From NCBI RefSeq assembly GCF_002838765.1, contig NZ_CP025120.1:992001-1056000 (forward strand): a DNA stretch of 64,000 nt. Direction: 5' to 3'. A program made the translations under genes and the position numbers. How positions within the stretch are numbered: the stretch's first letter is position 1; the number at the start of each line of letters is the position of its first letter. The notes below the pieces were generated by a model. The model was not told where the DNA came from. It made no database searches and saw only the letters and a list, made by a program, of their open reading frames with translations. This document shows positions 44,594 to 53,076 of this stretch, one piece after another. The stretch is from Kangiella profundi. Lineage in GTDB: Bacteria > Pseudomonadota > Gammaproteobacteria > Enterobacterales > Kangiellaceae.

Positions 44594-46456
44594 ATGGAAC
44601 GTTACCCAGAGAATACAAATATTTCATTGGATGACTTTAATGCTTGTGGTTGGCGCGAGGCATTGGAAGAAGCACGTCGAGAAGACTATTCATCCATGTG
44701 GCAACAGCTATCGTCGAGAGCAAGGAAGGCTACAGAAGAAGGTAATTTAGAAGCAGGGAAAGTACTTTGGTTACTTGCAGATGCCTGCTCAATGAGTTTG
44801 AAGCCTAATAGTTTGAACGAGCCTTTTGCACCTTTTATGGTCATGGATGGAAAACGTTCGGCACTTCCAGAAGATTTTAAAAATGAAGACATCGAGTTCT
44901 TTTCACAAATTATACCTTTTATTGATGAGCCAAAATTATGTGCAAGAATTTCAGATATAGCGTGGTTGCTATTAAAGCCGAAGAATCCTCAGCATGCACT
45001 CTCTGCGATAGATAATTATAGAAGTATTGAAATCGGGACCGAAAGTTGGATTCGAGATGGTCGGGAATGTTGGGATAGGGCGATACAGCTATGTTTAATG
45101 CTTCGGGCTGGCGCCGGCGAAAGGTTAAAAGAGATAGAGTCAAAAATAGTTGAGGCGCTGAAAGAATCTTCGCCGGAAGATGGATATTTGGCCAACTGGC
45201 TGGCTGATTTACTTTCAAAGCACCACTTGGGAGTTAAAGATAAGAAGGATATTGCTGAAAAACTTGAGGCGCTTGCTACTTACTTTGAAGACTCCGGCGA
45301 TCTTCATAGAGCAAGAGATTATTTAGACGCAGCATCAGAATGGTATAAAAAATCAGAAGATGTACCACAATCCACAGTAATGATTGTTAAAAATGCAGAG
45401 TGTTGGGTTAAGGAGGCAATCGCTAGACAGGCTAGTGCTAATCCTAGCAACATGGTTGCCGCGAGTTTTTATGAAAGCGCGATACATAAATACAGAACAA
45501 TTCCGAAAGCGCTCCGCGATCAACACAATGTTGAGGAAAGGATCGTTGAACTCAGGGGGCTAATGAATGAGGCAGGAGAAAACTCACTTAATGAAATGGG
45601 CCAGATTACATCTGGGCCAATAGATATCAGCGAACTAATTGAAAACTCAGTGAAAGCGGTAAAAGGAAAGGAATTATCGGAAGCGCTATTGCAGTTTGCA
45701 AACGTCTACAGAGGTGCACGAGCTGACAAAATACGAAGCTTCTCTGAGGAAATGATAAGGAATCACCCCTTGCAGTCATTGTTTGCAGCTACCCATATGT
45801 CATCAGACGGAAGAGTGGTTGCAAAGAAACCTGCTGCTGATCTTGGGGGAGAAAATCAAGAGTCAGTCATCTGGCCAGAAATGGTTAAGCACTACGCTAT
45901 GGAACTCAGCTTGGTAGTACAGGGTGATATCTGGCCAGCTCTTGAAGTAATTAGGCAAGAGCACAGGTTAAAGGAGGCGGATTTTTATTCGGTTGTAAAA
46001 AGGTCTCCGGTAGTGCCTCCAGATAGGATTCGGCTTATGGCAAAAGCGCTTTTTCAAGGCTTCGATGGCGATTTTATTAGTGCCTTGCATTTGCTTATCC
46101 CCCAGATAGAAAACTTAGTTAGATATCACCTAAAACAACATGGGGAAAAGACAACCAATATAGACATTAACGGCATAGAGAACGAAAACGGTCTTAGCAC
46201 GCTAATGGATAATCCAAAGGTAGAAGATATCTTTGGAAAAGATCTTTCCTTCGAATTAAAAGCAATATTTTGTGATCCTTTCGGACCTAATCTACGAAAT
46301 GAATTAGCGCACGGTCTTATCGGGTATGAGGAAAGCCAAAATATATATTCAATCTATGCTTGGTGGCTTACTTTTCGTCTTATATTTAACACCTTTTGGA
46401 ATGCAAATCGTGCCAACCAACAAGAAAGCGAAGGTCGGGCAGAAGATAATGCCTAA
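44594..46456 (+). CDS. Cassette 2: HEPN-domain protein resembling DUF4209 proteins
   Basis: The 620-residue protein is mostly alpha-helical, with TPR-like helices (for example L-H-R-A-R-D-Y-L-D-A-A-S-E-W-Y) in the first 350 residues. Its C-terminal part contains F-C-D-P-F-G-P-N-L-R-N-E-L-A-H-G-L, an R-N-x3-H motif (Arg 568, His 573) typical of HEPN ribonucleases, in a context like DUF4209 proteins. HEPN proteins often act in defence or toxin systems by cutting RNA. No cognate antitoxin (MNT) gene is in this cassette. The stop TAA is inside attC site 2. Defence is inferred; it could equally be a housekeeping helical scaffold. Confidence 0.75.
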   Translation: MERYPENTNISLDDFNACGWREALEEARREDYSSMWQQLSSRARKATEEGNLEAGKVLWLLADACSMSLKPNSLNEPFAPFMVMDGKRSALPEDFKNEDIEFFSQIIPFIDEPKLCARISDIAWLLLKPKNPQHALSAIDNYRSIEIGTESWIRDGRECWDRAIQLCLMLRAGAGERLKEIESKIVEALKESSPEDGYLANWLADLLSKHHLGVKDKKDIAEKLEALATYFEDSGDLHRARDYLDAASEWYKKSEDVPQSTVMIVKNAECWVKEAIARQASANPSNMVAASFYESAIHKYRTIPKALRDQHNVEERIVELRGLMNEAGENSLNEMGQITSGPIDISELIENSVKAVKGKELSEALLQFANVYRGARADKIRSFSEEMIRNHPLQSLFAATHMSSDGRVVAKKPAADLGGENQESVIWPEMVKHYAMELSLVVQGDIWPALEVIRQEHRLKEADFYSVVKRSPVVPPDRIRLMAKALFQGFDGDFISALHLLIPQIENLVRYHLKQHGEKTTNIDINGIENENGLSTLMDNPKVEDIFGKDLSFELKAIFCDPFGPNLRNELAHGLIGYEESQNIYSIYAWWLTFRLIFNTFWNANRANQQESEGRAEDNA

Positions 46457-46537
46457 CAAATGCATGCACTCGGACAGCCAAAAGCGTCGCTTCTTCGTCG
46501 CGCCGATTTTGGCTGCCGTTGATGCGAAGCGTTATAA
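46451..46537 (+). other. attC recombination site 2
   Basis: Inverse core GCCTAAC (46451-46457) and core GTTATAA (46531-46537) bound an 87-bp imperfect palindrome. CAGCCAAAA (46475-46483) pairs with TTTTGGCTG (46507-46515), and CGG (46471-46473) with CCG (46516-46518) when A46474 is extrahelical. GCAT (46462-46465) pairs with ATGC (46522-46525). Cleavage would be between G46531 and T46532. Confidence 0.9.
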
Positions 46538-46574
46538 TTCGCGGTTCGATATTTAAATTGTTAATAACAACGAG

Positions 46575-46877
46575 GTGATTATTATGACTACAGATACGGA
46601 AACATCTATTCAAACTATAGACAAGCAAATCAAGAAGTACATCATCTTAGATGTCCCTGCTAATATCATTCTAGGACTCGGTGCTTATTCGCTAATAACT
46701 GGAGAGGGAGCAAACATTCATTCTTTACTTGCAAATAATATTGTTGTCTATTCACTGGTTGCTGTTGGCGCGGTTCTAACACTTTGGGCGGGTATTAATA
46801 TCTTTAAACTCGGCCGTAAGAAGAAGGCGCTACAAACTAACAATGATAGTGTTGCATTTAAAATGATGGGTGATTAA
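46575..46877 (+). CDS. Cassette 3: small membrane protein of unknown function
   Basis: From the ATG at 46584 the protein is 97 residues; an ATT-TATG stretch at 46575 offers a slightly longer frame of 100 residues using a non-AUG or M-I-M start, and the GAGGTGAT at 46571-46578 as RBS favours 46584. Two hydrophobic helices (about residues 25-45 and 58-80) are followed by a basic G-R-K-K-K. No family is recognised. It starts 40 bases after attC site 2, like a cassette gene, but no attC follows it. Confidence 0.65.
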   Translation: MIIMTTDTETSIQTIDKQIKKYIILDVPANIILGLGAYSLITGEGANIHSLLANNIVVYSLVAVGAVLTLWAGINIFKLGRKKKALQTNNDSVAFKMMGD

Positions 46878-46919
46878 GAAAAGTTTAGTCTTAAAATACA
46901 CCGAAGCGATACTGGTGCG

Positions 46920-46961
46920 TTATGACGTAGGGTCTGCCCCCTGGGTACCCTACAGTCATAA
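46920..46961. repeat. REP-like inverted repeat, copy 2
   Basis: TTATGAC-GTAGGGT (46920-46933) pairs with ACCCTAC-a-GTCATAA (46947-46961): 14 base pairs with one extrahelical A. On the minus strand it contains GTAGGGTACCCA and GGGGCAG, as in the element at 38225. Confidence 0.75.
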
Positions 46962-47015
46962 GTCTCTAGTAACCTCAATTATTAGTTGTTAGAATCTTGC
47001 TAACTCTACAGTTCC

Positions 47016-47036
47016 ACCGCCTTTGGCGGTTTTTTT
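47016..47036 (+). terminator. Hairpin and T-run directly before the VanZ-like gene
   Basis: Stem ACCGCC (47016-47021) with GGCGGT (47025-47030), three-base loop, then seven Ts ending one base before the ATG at 47037. It probably ends transcription coming from the cassette array. Confidence 0.8.
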
Positions 47037-47393
47037 ATGGTTCAGTTTTTAAACAGTCGATTATTTAAAGTTTTGTTTGTGATTGCTTGTTTGGCGATTT
47101 TTGCGATGTCGTTAATGCCGGGCAAGCAGTTGCCGAAGGATTTACCTTGGGATAAGGCTCTGCATTTTATTGGTTACGCGGGTCTGGCGTTTCTTGCGAG
47201 GATGGGTTCGAAGAAGCACCCCAGTTGGCAAATTGTGATTGGCTGTATTCTTTTTTCTCTCTTTATTGAATTTCTACAACAGTTTATTCCGAACCGTGGT
47301 TTTGAGTGGCTGGATTTGCTGGCCAATTCGCTGGGTGTATTGACCGGTGTTGTGGTTGGGTTCTTGTTGAAGCCGTACCTGGTGAAGGAATAA
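47037..47393 (+). CDS. VanZ-like family membrane protein
   Basis: The 118-residue protein has the VanZ-type signature: an N-terminal helix, then M-S-L-M-P-G-K-Q-L-P, W-D-K-A-L-H-F-I-G-Y-A-G-L, I-E-F-L-Q-Q-F-I-P-N-R-G-F-E-W-L-D-L-L-A-N, with about four TM helices. The role of such proteins in non-resistant bacteria is unknown. The ATG at 47037 follows a terminator T-run with no RBS in between; M24 is too far in, since it would remove the first helix. Leaderless translation or a non-ATG start is possible. Confidence 0.8.
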   Translation: MVQFLNSRLFKVLFVIACLAIFAMSLMPGKQLPKDLPWDKALHFIGYAGLAFLARMGSKKHPSWQIVIGCILFSLFIEFLQQFIPNRGFEWLDLLANSLGVLTGVVVGFLLKPYLVKE

Positions 47394-47451
47394 GAGACTT
47401 ATCCTAATTCCTGAAATAAGGTGTTCAAATAACAATTAAATAGGCACTGGA

Positions 47452-47475
47452 TCCCGCGGTCACAGCCGCGGGATG
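47452..47475. repeat. REP-like palindrome GGATCCCGCGG...CCGCGGGATGAC
   Basis: A perfect 9-bp stem in the widespread intergenic 'GGATCCCGC...GCGGGATGACA' style. Its AT-rich flanks and position between genes fit a dispersed repeat. Confidence 0.6.
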
Positions 47476-47574
47476 ACAAGTACTACTGATTTAAGGTAGG
47501 GGCAGGCCAATGTGCCTGTCCGCATTTTTTAAGTCTCAAGTAATTAGGAAAGCTATACATCCTCCTAATTATAG

Positions 47575-47603
47575 ATGGGTTACGCAATTTTGCTAACCCA
47601 TCC
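47575..47603. repeat. Palindrome GATGGGTTA...TAACCCATC
   Basis: Perfect 9-bp stem (extended by GC/GC pairs) with an AT-rich loop, in the style of dispersed 'GGGTTA...TAACCC' repeats. Confidence 0.55.
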
Positions 47604-47752
47604 TATTAAGCGCTCTCCCTGCCACCCACTTATGACTGCAATTCCCTGCAATGGCTCGTAAAACGGGAAATTGGGGGATTTTTTACTTGAGATACCATGC
47701 CATTCCAAGTATCTTTAGCGCCTTATAACTCATACTTTGCGACTACTTGTAG

Positions 47753-48421
<669 letters not shown>

Positions 48422-48461
48422 TCCACTCACCTTTAGTTTTATCGAATAAGAGAGGCTGTTT

Positions 48462-49454
48462 TTGAAAAAACAAGGAGTTCTCCTCTGTAATTTAGGAACA
48501 CCTGACGAACCGACTCCCAAAGCGGTTCGTCGCTATCTAGCCGAGTTTCTTCATGATTACCGTGTAGTGTCGCTTACCCGTTGGGTCTGGTGTCTTATCC
48601 TGCACGGTATTATTTTGCGTATTCGTCCTGCCAGAGTAGCTAAACTCTATAAGTCCATTTGGACTCGAGAAGGCTCGCCTTTACTTGCGATTACCCAGCG
48701 CCAACGTAAAAAGCTTCAAATCATGATGAATGATCGTTTTGTGGAGCAGGAATACGGCAAGCATATCCCAGTTGAAATAGCCATGGCCTATGGTAACCCA
48801 TCAATTCCGAAGGCTTTAAAAGCACTGAAGAATCAGGGTTGCGAACGAATCATCGTGTTACCACTTTATCCTCAGTATAGTTCTGCCTCGACAGCCTCGA
48901 TTTTTGATCGGGTGGCTAAGGCTATGAAGCAAGAGTTTTTTGTTCCTGAGTTCACCTTTGTCGGTGATTATCATGATCATCCTTTGTATATCAAAGCGCT
49001 GGCTGATTCGATTCAACGTCATTGGAATGAGCATGGCAAGGCAGATAAATTACTGTTTTCGTACCATGGTGTCCCTGAGCGTTTCAGTAAAGGTGGCGAC
49101 CCTTATGAGCAACAGTGCCATAAAACCACTGAGCTGGTCATCAAGGAACTCGGTCTGGAAGAAGGTGATTATCTGACTTCTTTCCAGTCGCGTTTTGGTA
49201 AGGAAGAATGGATTAAACCGTATACCGATGCCACTCTTGAAACCTGGGGCAAAGAGGGTGTTGAGTCGGTACAGGTTGTTTGCCCGGCCTTTAGTGCCGA
49301 TTGCCTTGAAACTCTTGAAGAAATCGCTGAAGAAAATAAAGAAGTCTTTATTGAGAATGGCGGTAAGCATTACCAATACATTCCTGCTTTAAATGATGAT
49401 GATGCCCATGTTGAAATGATGCTCACATTGATTGAGCAGCGTTTGCTTAAATAG
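48462..49454 (+). CDS. hemH: Ferrochelatase
   Basis: The 330-residue protein starts at TTG 48462 with the RBS AGAGG at 48451-48455. It inserts iron into protoporphyrin IX, the last step of haem synthesis. Seen: L-L-C-N-L-G-T-P, the iron-site His in F-S-Y-H-G-V-P-E-R, F-Q-S-R-F-G-K-E-E-W and the Glu of C-L-E-T-L-E-E-I. No other ORF start is better placed. The helicase gene follows after 21 bases. Confidence 0.97.
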   Translation: MKKQGVLLCNLGTPDEPTPKAVRRYLAEFLHDYRVVSLTRWVWCLILHGIILRIRPARVAKLYKSIWTREGSPLLAITQRQRKKLQIMMNDRFVEQEYGKHIPVEIAMAYGNPSIPKALKALKNQGCERIIVLPLYPQYSSASTASIFDRVAKAMKQEFFVPEFTFVGDYHDHPLYIKALADSIQRHWNEHGKADKLLFSYHGVPERFSKGGDPYEQQCHKTTELVIKELGLEEGDYLTSFQSRFGKEEWIKPYTDATLETWGKEGVESVQVVCPAFSADCLETLEEIAEENKEVFIENGGKHYQYIPALNDDDAHVEMMLTLIEQRLLK

Positions 49455-49475
49455 CTCATTAAGCATTTCTGACCA

Positions 49476-51437
49476 ATGGCTTCATTAGCTTCCCTAGAAG
49501 AACTCTTTTCTGCTGATGGCCTTTTGGCTGATTATTTTGAAGGCTTTGTCCGACGTTCCGAGCAGGAGCAAATGGCGCAGTCGATTGAATCTGCCATTAA
49601 AGAAGAAGCCTCAATCTGTATTGAAGCAGGAACCGGAACTGGCAAAACCTTTGCCTATCTTGTGCCTGCTTTGAAGAGCTGGTATGAGCAAGACAGTAAA
49701 ATCATTGTCTCTACCGGAACCAAGAATCTCCAGGACCAGCTGTATTTTCGGGACCTTCCTGATATCTGTAAAGCACTGTCTATCTCACCAAAAATTGCCT
49801 TATTAAAAGGGCGCAATAACTATCTATGCCAATATCGCCTGCAGCAAAGCCTTGAAAGCGGGCGTTTCCAAAGCCGCTCAATGGTGGATACCTTAAGTCG
49901 TGTGAATGACTGGTCCGTTCAAACCTCCAGCGGCGACCTTACTCAATGTACGGATCTGGCTGATAATGACCCGCTATGGTCTTATGTGACTTCGACCAAT
50001 GAAAACTGCCTTGGCTCAGAATGCCCAGATTATGCCGAATGCTTTGTTGCCAAAGCCCGTCAAAGAGCGGTTTCAGCCGACGTGGTGGTGGTAAACCATC
50101 ATTTGTTGTTGGCTGATATGGTGCTCAAAGAGGATGGTTTTGGTGAGTTATTACCAGATGCAGATATCGTTGTTGTTGATGAGGCGCATCAGCTAGCTGA
50201 TATAGCTCATAGCTTTTACGGTAGACGGCTGACCAGCCGACAGCTGATGGAAATTTGTCGTGACACAGAGCTTGAAGCTTTGACCAATGCCAAAGATGAT
50301 CGTCAGTTGTCTGTAGCTGTCCGTCGCGTAGAAGGCGCCGTTAATGAGATTCGATTGAGTCTTGGCGAGTCTGGCCAAAAGAAAAACTGGCAACAGATTG
50401 TTAACCCACAGCGCAAACAATTATTTACTGAACTCAAAAAAGAATTGAGTGCTTTGCATAGCCGACTTGAGCGCCATGCTTCCCGATCTAAAGGTTTGGA
50501 CTCGTGTCATAAGCGATCTGAAGAGTGTCTGCATACATTGGCGTTTTTCAGCGATAAGGATCAGGAGCTAACAGCCGTTCGCTGGGTTGAAACCTACCGA
50601 CAAGGATTTGCTGTACTGGAAACACCGCTCGATGTATCTCAAGCCTTTGCGCAAAGCTGCCGTGAGCAATCAACCCGCACCTGGGTTTTTACTTCGGCAA
50701 CTATCACTCAGGCCAGTAGTAAGGGTGTCAGTGACTTTAAGCATTTTAAAGAGCGACTTGGTCTTGATGAAGCGTGTGAACTTGAATTGCCTAGTCCTTT
50801 TGATTATGACTCTCAGGCTTTACTCCACATCCCTCGTGGCTTGGCAGATCCGAGGTCAAAAGATTTTATCAATAGCTGGCAAAAGGCTGTACTACCGATA
50901 GTTGAGGCTAATCCGGGTGGTACATTTGTGCTTTTCACCAGTTATTCAGCCATGCACCAGGTTCAGGAATTATGGAAAGATCAGTTATTAGATAAAACGG
51001 TACTGATGCAGGGTGAAAAGCCTAAAAATCAATTGATTGAAGATTTTAGAGAAGCTGGCAACGCGGTATTGCTGGCAACTTCAAGCTTCTGGGAAGGGGT
51101 GGATGTTAAAGGCCTTGCACTAAGCTGTGTCATCATTGATAAATTACCGTTTGCAGCTCCTGATGAGCCTTTGATTGAAGCAAAGATTCAGGCGATGCGA
51201 AAGTCCGGTAAGAATCCATTTTTTGACCTACAGATTCCCGAAGCCATTATTGCCCTAAAACAAGGTGCTGGTCGTTTGATTCGAGATCAGAGTGATCGCG
51301 GCGTGCTGGTTCTCTGTGATCCACGATTAATCGCCAATGCTTATGGCAAACGCTTTTTGCGTAGCTTACCGCCAATGCGGCGTACGCGTGAACAGAAGAC
51401 TGTGATAGAATTTCTTGAAAATCTAACACAAGATTAA
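49476..51437 (+). CDS. yoaA: DinG-family ATP-dependent DNA helicase, YoaA type
   Basis: The 653-residue superfamily 2 XPD-like helicase has Walker A E-A-G-T-G-T-G-K-T near residue 47, four Fe-S cysteines (Y-L-C-Q-Y, E-N-C-L-G-S-E-C-P, A-E-C-F), V-V-D-E-A-H-Q, and motif VI Q-G-A-G-R-L-I-R-D. Length and cysteine spacing match E. coli YoaA (636), which acts with HolC in replication fork repair. No LexA box is seen upstream. Confidence 0.92.
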   Translation: MASLASLEELFSADGLLADYFEGFVRRSEQEQMAQSIESAIKEEASICIEAGTGTGKTFAYLVPALKSWYEQDSKIIVSTGTKNLQDQLYFRDLPDICKALSISPKIALLKGRNNYLCQYRLQQSLESGRFQSRSMVDTLSRVNDWSVQTSSGDLTQCTDLADNDPLWSYVTSTNENCLGSECPDYAECFVAKARQRAVSADVVVVNHHLLLADMVLKEDGFGELLPDADIVVVDEAHQLADIAHSFYGRRLTSRQLMEICRDTELEALTNAKDDRQLSVAVRRVEGAVNEIRLSLGESGQKKNWQQIVNPQRKQLFTELKKELSALHSRLERHASRSKGLDSCHKRSEECLHTLAFFSDKDQELTAVRWVETYRQGFAVLETPLDVSQAFAQSCREQSTRTWVFTSATITQASSKGVSDFKHFKERLGLDEACELELPSPFDYDSQALLHIPRGLADPRSKDFINSWQKAVLPIVEANPGGTFVLFTSYSAMHQVQELWKDQLLDKTVLMQGEKPKNQLIEDFREAGNAVLLATSSFWEGVDVKGLALSCVIIDKLPFAAPDEPLIEAKIQAMRKSGKNPFFDLQIPEAIIALKQGAGRLIRDQSDRGVLVLCDPRLIANAYGKRFLRSLPPMRRTREQKTVIEFLENLTQD

Positions 51438-51446
51438 ACAATTTCC

Positions 51447-52154
51447 ATGTCAAATATCCTTGTCATTGATACTTCTACAGAAGCCTGCTCGGTTGCACTA
51501 CAGTCAGGTGAGCAAGTTTATTCAAACTATAAAGTTGCACCTCGCCAACATGGCGAGCTGGTTTTACCCATGATTGATAGCTTGTTGGAGCAGGCGCAGA
51601 TAAAGCTTAGCGAACTTGATGTTATAGGTTATGGACAAGGTCCAGGAGCATTTACCGGTCTGCGTATTTGCATCAGTATTGTGCAGGGACTTGCTTATGG
51701 CGCCGGTGTGCCAGTGGTAGGAGTATCCAGTTTGCAGGCAATGGCGCAAGCGGCCTATCAAAGCACTGGTGAGAAGAATATCTTGTCGGCTATTGATGCA
51801 CGAATGGGCGAGGTTTATTGGGGGGTGTATCAATTTCAGGATGGTCTGATGACATTAGTTGGTGATGAAGAAGTTGCAGAGCCAGATTCTGTCACTATCA
51901 GTCAGTTAAAACCGTCTATCATTTATAGAGCTGTTGGCAGCGGCTGGCAAACTTATCCAGATCAGCTTGCACAACGAAGCAATGTATCGCTGGTGATTGA
52001 AGAAACGGTTTCTTTTCCTGATGCTGAGAAAATGTTGCCCTGGGTTTCAGAGCAGTTAGCGAAGGGAGCAGCAGTCGACGCAGAGCAGGCTCAACCCGTA
52101 TATTTGCGTAACAATGTAGCAAAAAAAGTCTCAGAGCAGGGCAAGCCTGCATGA
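51447..52154 (+). CDS. tsaB: tRNA threonylcarbamoyladenosine synthesis protein TsaB
   Basis: The 235-residue protein has I-D-T-S-T-E-A-C-S-V-A-L at the N-terminus, R-Q-H-G-E-L-V-L-P-M-I-D and G-Q-G-P-G-A-F-T-G-L-R, the ASKHA-type pattern of TsaB. It partners TsaD and TsaE in making the t6A modification at tRNA position 37. It starts 9 bases after the helicase stop; the yoaA-tsaB pairing is also seen in E. coli. Confidence 0.96.
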   Translation: MSNILVIDTSTEACSVALQSGEQVYSNYKVAPRQHGELVLPMIDSLLEQAQIKLSELDVIGYGQGPGAFTGLRICISIVQGLAYGAGVPVVGVSSLQAMAQAAYQSTGEKNILSAIDARMGEVYWGVYQFQDGLMTLVGDEEVAEPDSVTISQLKPSIIYRAVGSGWQTYPDQLAQRSNVSLVIEETVSFPDAEKMLPWVSEQLAKGAAVDAEQAQPVYLRNNVAKKVSEQGKPA

Positions 52155-52273
52155 ATCTCTAAAATTCAGGAAGTGTTCATAGACTTTGTGTTACACATAA
52201 AGCAATATGAGTTAAGTGTCTGATTTTAATTACTCTCTAGAATTAAGACAGACCAGATAAAGGGAGGCATTTA

Positions 52274-53002
52274 ATGCGACAGTATTTAAAATTTTTATCA
52301 GTTGGTGCAATGGCTGCTTTGTTAGCGGCTTGTGCTAATGTGCCGGAATCAATTGAGCTTGATAAAGCTAACCGAGTTGATTTTGCTCAGGTAGCTCAAA
52401 GCCCTGCAACCTACGCTGGAGAAGAGGTTCGCTGGGGTGGTGTAATTGCCCGAGTGGAAAATCTTGAAAAAGATACTTTGATAGAAGTTGTTAACTTGCC
52501 GTTAGACCGTCAAGCTCGTCCAGTTAAAGACAGCCAGACCGGTGGCCGCTTCATCGCACGCGTTCCAGGCTTCCTTGATCCCATGATCTACCAGAAAGGT
52601 AAAGAAATCACTTTTGTTGGTATGTTGGGTGAACCCATGCCAGGCAAAGTTGGGAAACATGAGATCAATTTCCCGGTGGTAGATACACGAAGTCATTATT
52701 TGTGGAAAGAACGTCCACGTCGTGAATATGTTGAAGTTTATTCAATGTGGGATCCATACTGGTTCTATCACCGTCCTTACCATTGGCCTTACTATTATCG
52801 TTATCGTGTGATTCGAGATTATGAACCGCGTGTTGATCCGAACCTTGATAAACAGCCAAATGATCCGCCGATGCCAAAAACAAGGGTTCAACCACGTAGT
52901 CCTGAACCTGAAGTCAGAGTTCAGCCGACACCAAGTCCAAGACCTGCTAGCAAACCAAGAGTTAGTCCTAAGTTAGGTGATGGTTTTATAAAGCAGAAAT
53001 AA
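52274..53002 (+). CDS. Slp family outer membrane lipoprotein
   Basis: The 242-residue protein has a lipobox (L-L-A-A-C, Cys 20) and the Slp-type core: Y-A-G-E-E-V-R-W-G-G-V-I-A-R-V-E-N, then G-R-F-I-A-R-V-P-G-F-L-D-P and G-K-E-I-T-F-V-G. After about residue 165 comes a Tyr/Trp/His-rich stretch and a Pro/Arg-rich tail not usual in E. coli Slp. Slp is a starvation- or acid-linked outer membrane lipoprotein. RBS GGGAGG at 52262-52267. Confidence 0.9.
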   Translation: MRQYLKFLSVGAMAALLAACANVPESIELDKANRVDFAQVAQSPATYAGEEVRWGGVIARVENLEKDTLIEVVNLPLDRQARPVKDSQTGGRFIARVPGFLDPMIYQKGKEITFVGMLGEPMPGKVGKHEINFPVVDTRSHYLWKERPRREYVEVYSMWDPYWFYHRPYHWPYYYRYRVIRDYEPRVDPNLDKQPNDPPMPKTRVQPRSPEPEVRVQPTPSPRPASKPRVSPKLGDGFIKQK

Positions 53003-53023
53003 TTACCAGTATATTGGTTGTCT

Positions 53024-53060
53024 AAAAAGCCGTTCGCAATTGTGAGCGGCTTTTTTTTTT
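53024..53060. terminator. Bidirectional terminator between slp and the MATE gene
   Basis: Stem AAAAAGCCG (53024-53032) with CGGCTTTTT (53047-53055), 14-base loop, followed by a long T-run on the plus strand and a T-run on the minus strand. Confidence 0.88.
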
Positions 53061-53076
53061 GAAATGGAACAATTGA

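Larger units (their letters stand above)
43996..46925 (+). mobile_element. Integron-type gene cassette array without visible integrase (CALIN-like)
   Basis: Three cassette-like units lie between htpG and adk. Boundaries have the GTTRRRY-type core: GTTATAT (43996), GTTAGGC (44566), GTTATAA (46531). For the first two cassettes the inverse core at the end is the reverse complement of the cassette's own start (GCGATATAAC with GTTATATCGC, and GCCTAAC with GTTAGGC), the hallmark of integrase-generated cassettes. All genes point the same way, each with its own RBS, and stop codons sit inside the inverse cores. No integrase or attI is seen from 43748 to 47036. The third unit ends without a good attC; GTTATGA at 46919-46925 may be a relic. 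Confidence 0.85.

Noticed and set aside
46326..46556. Open frame running through the end of cassette 2 and attC site 2
   Set aside because: Translation of the attC palindrome gives a spurious peptide; the frame overlaps the real cassette gene in another phase.
49455..49475. LexA site before the YoaA-type helicase
   Set aside because: No CTG-N10-CAG-type palindrome is present in the short gap.
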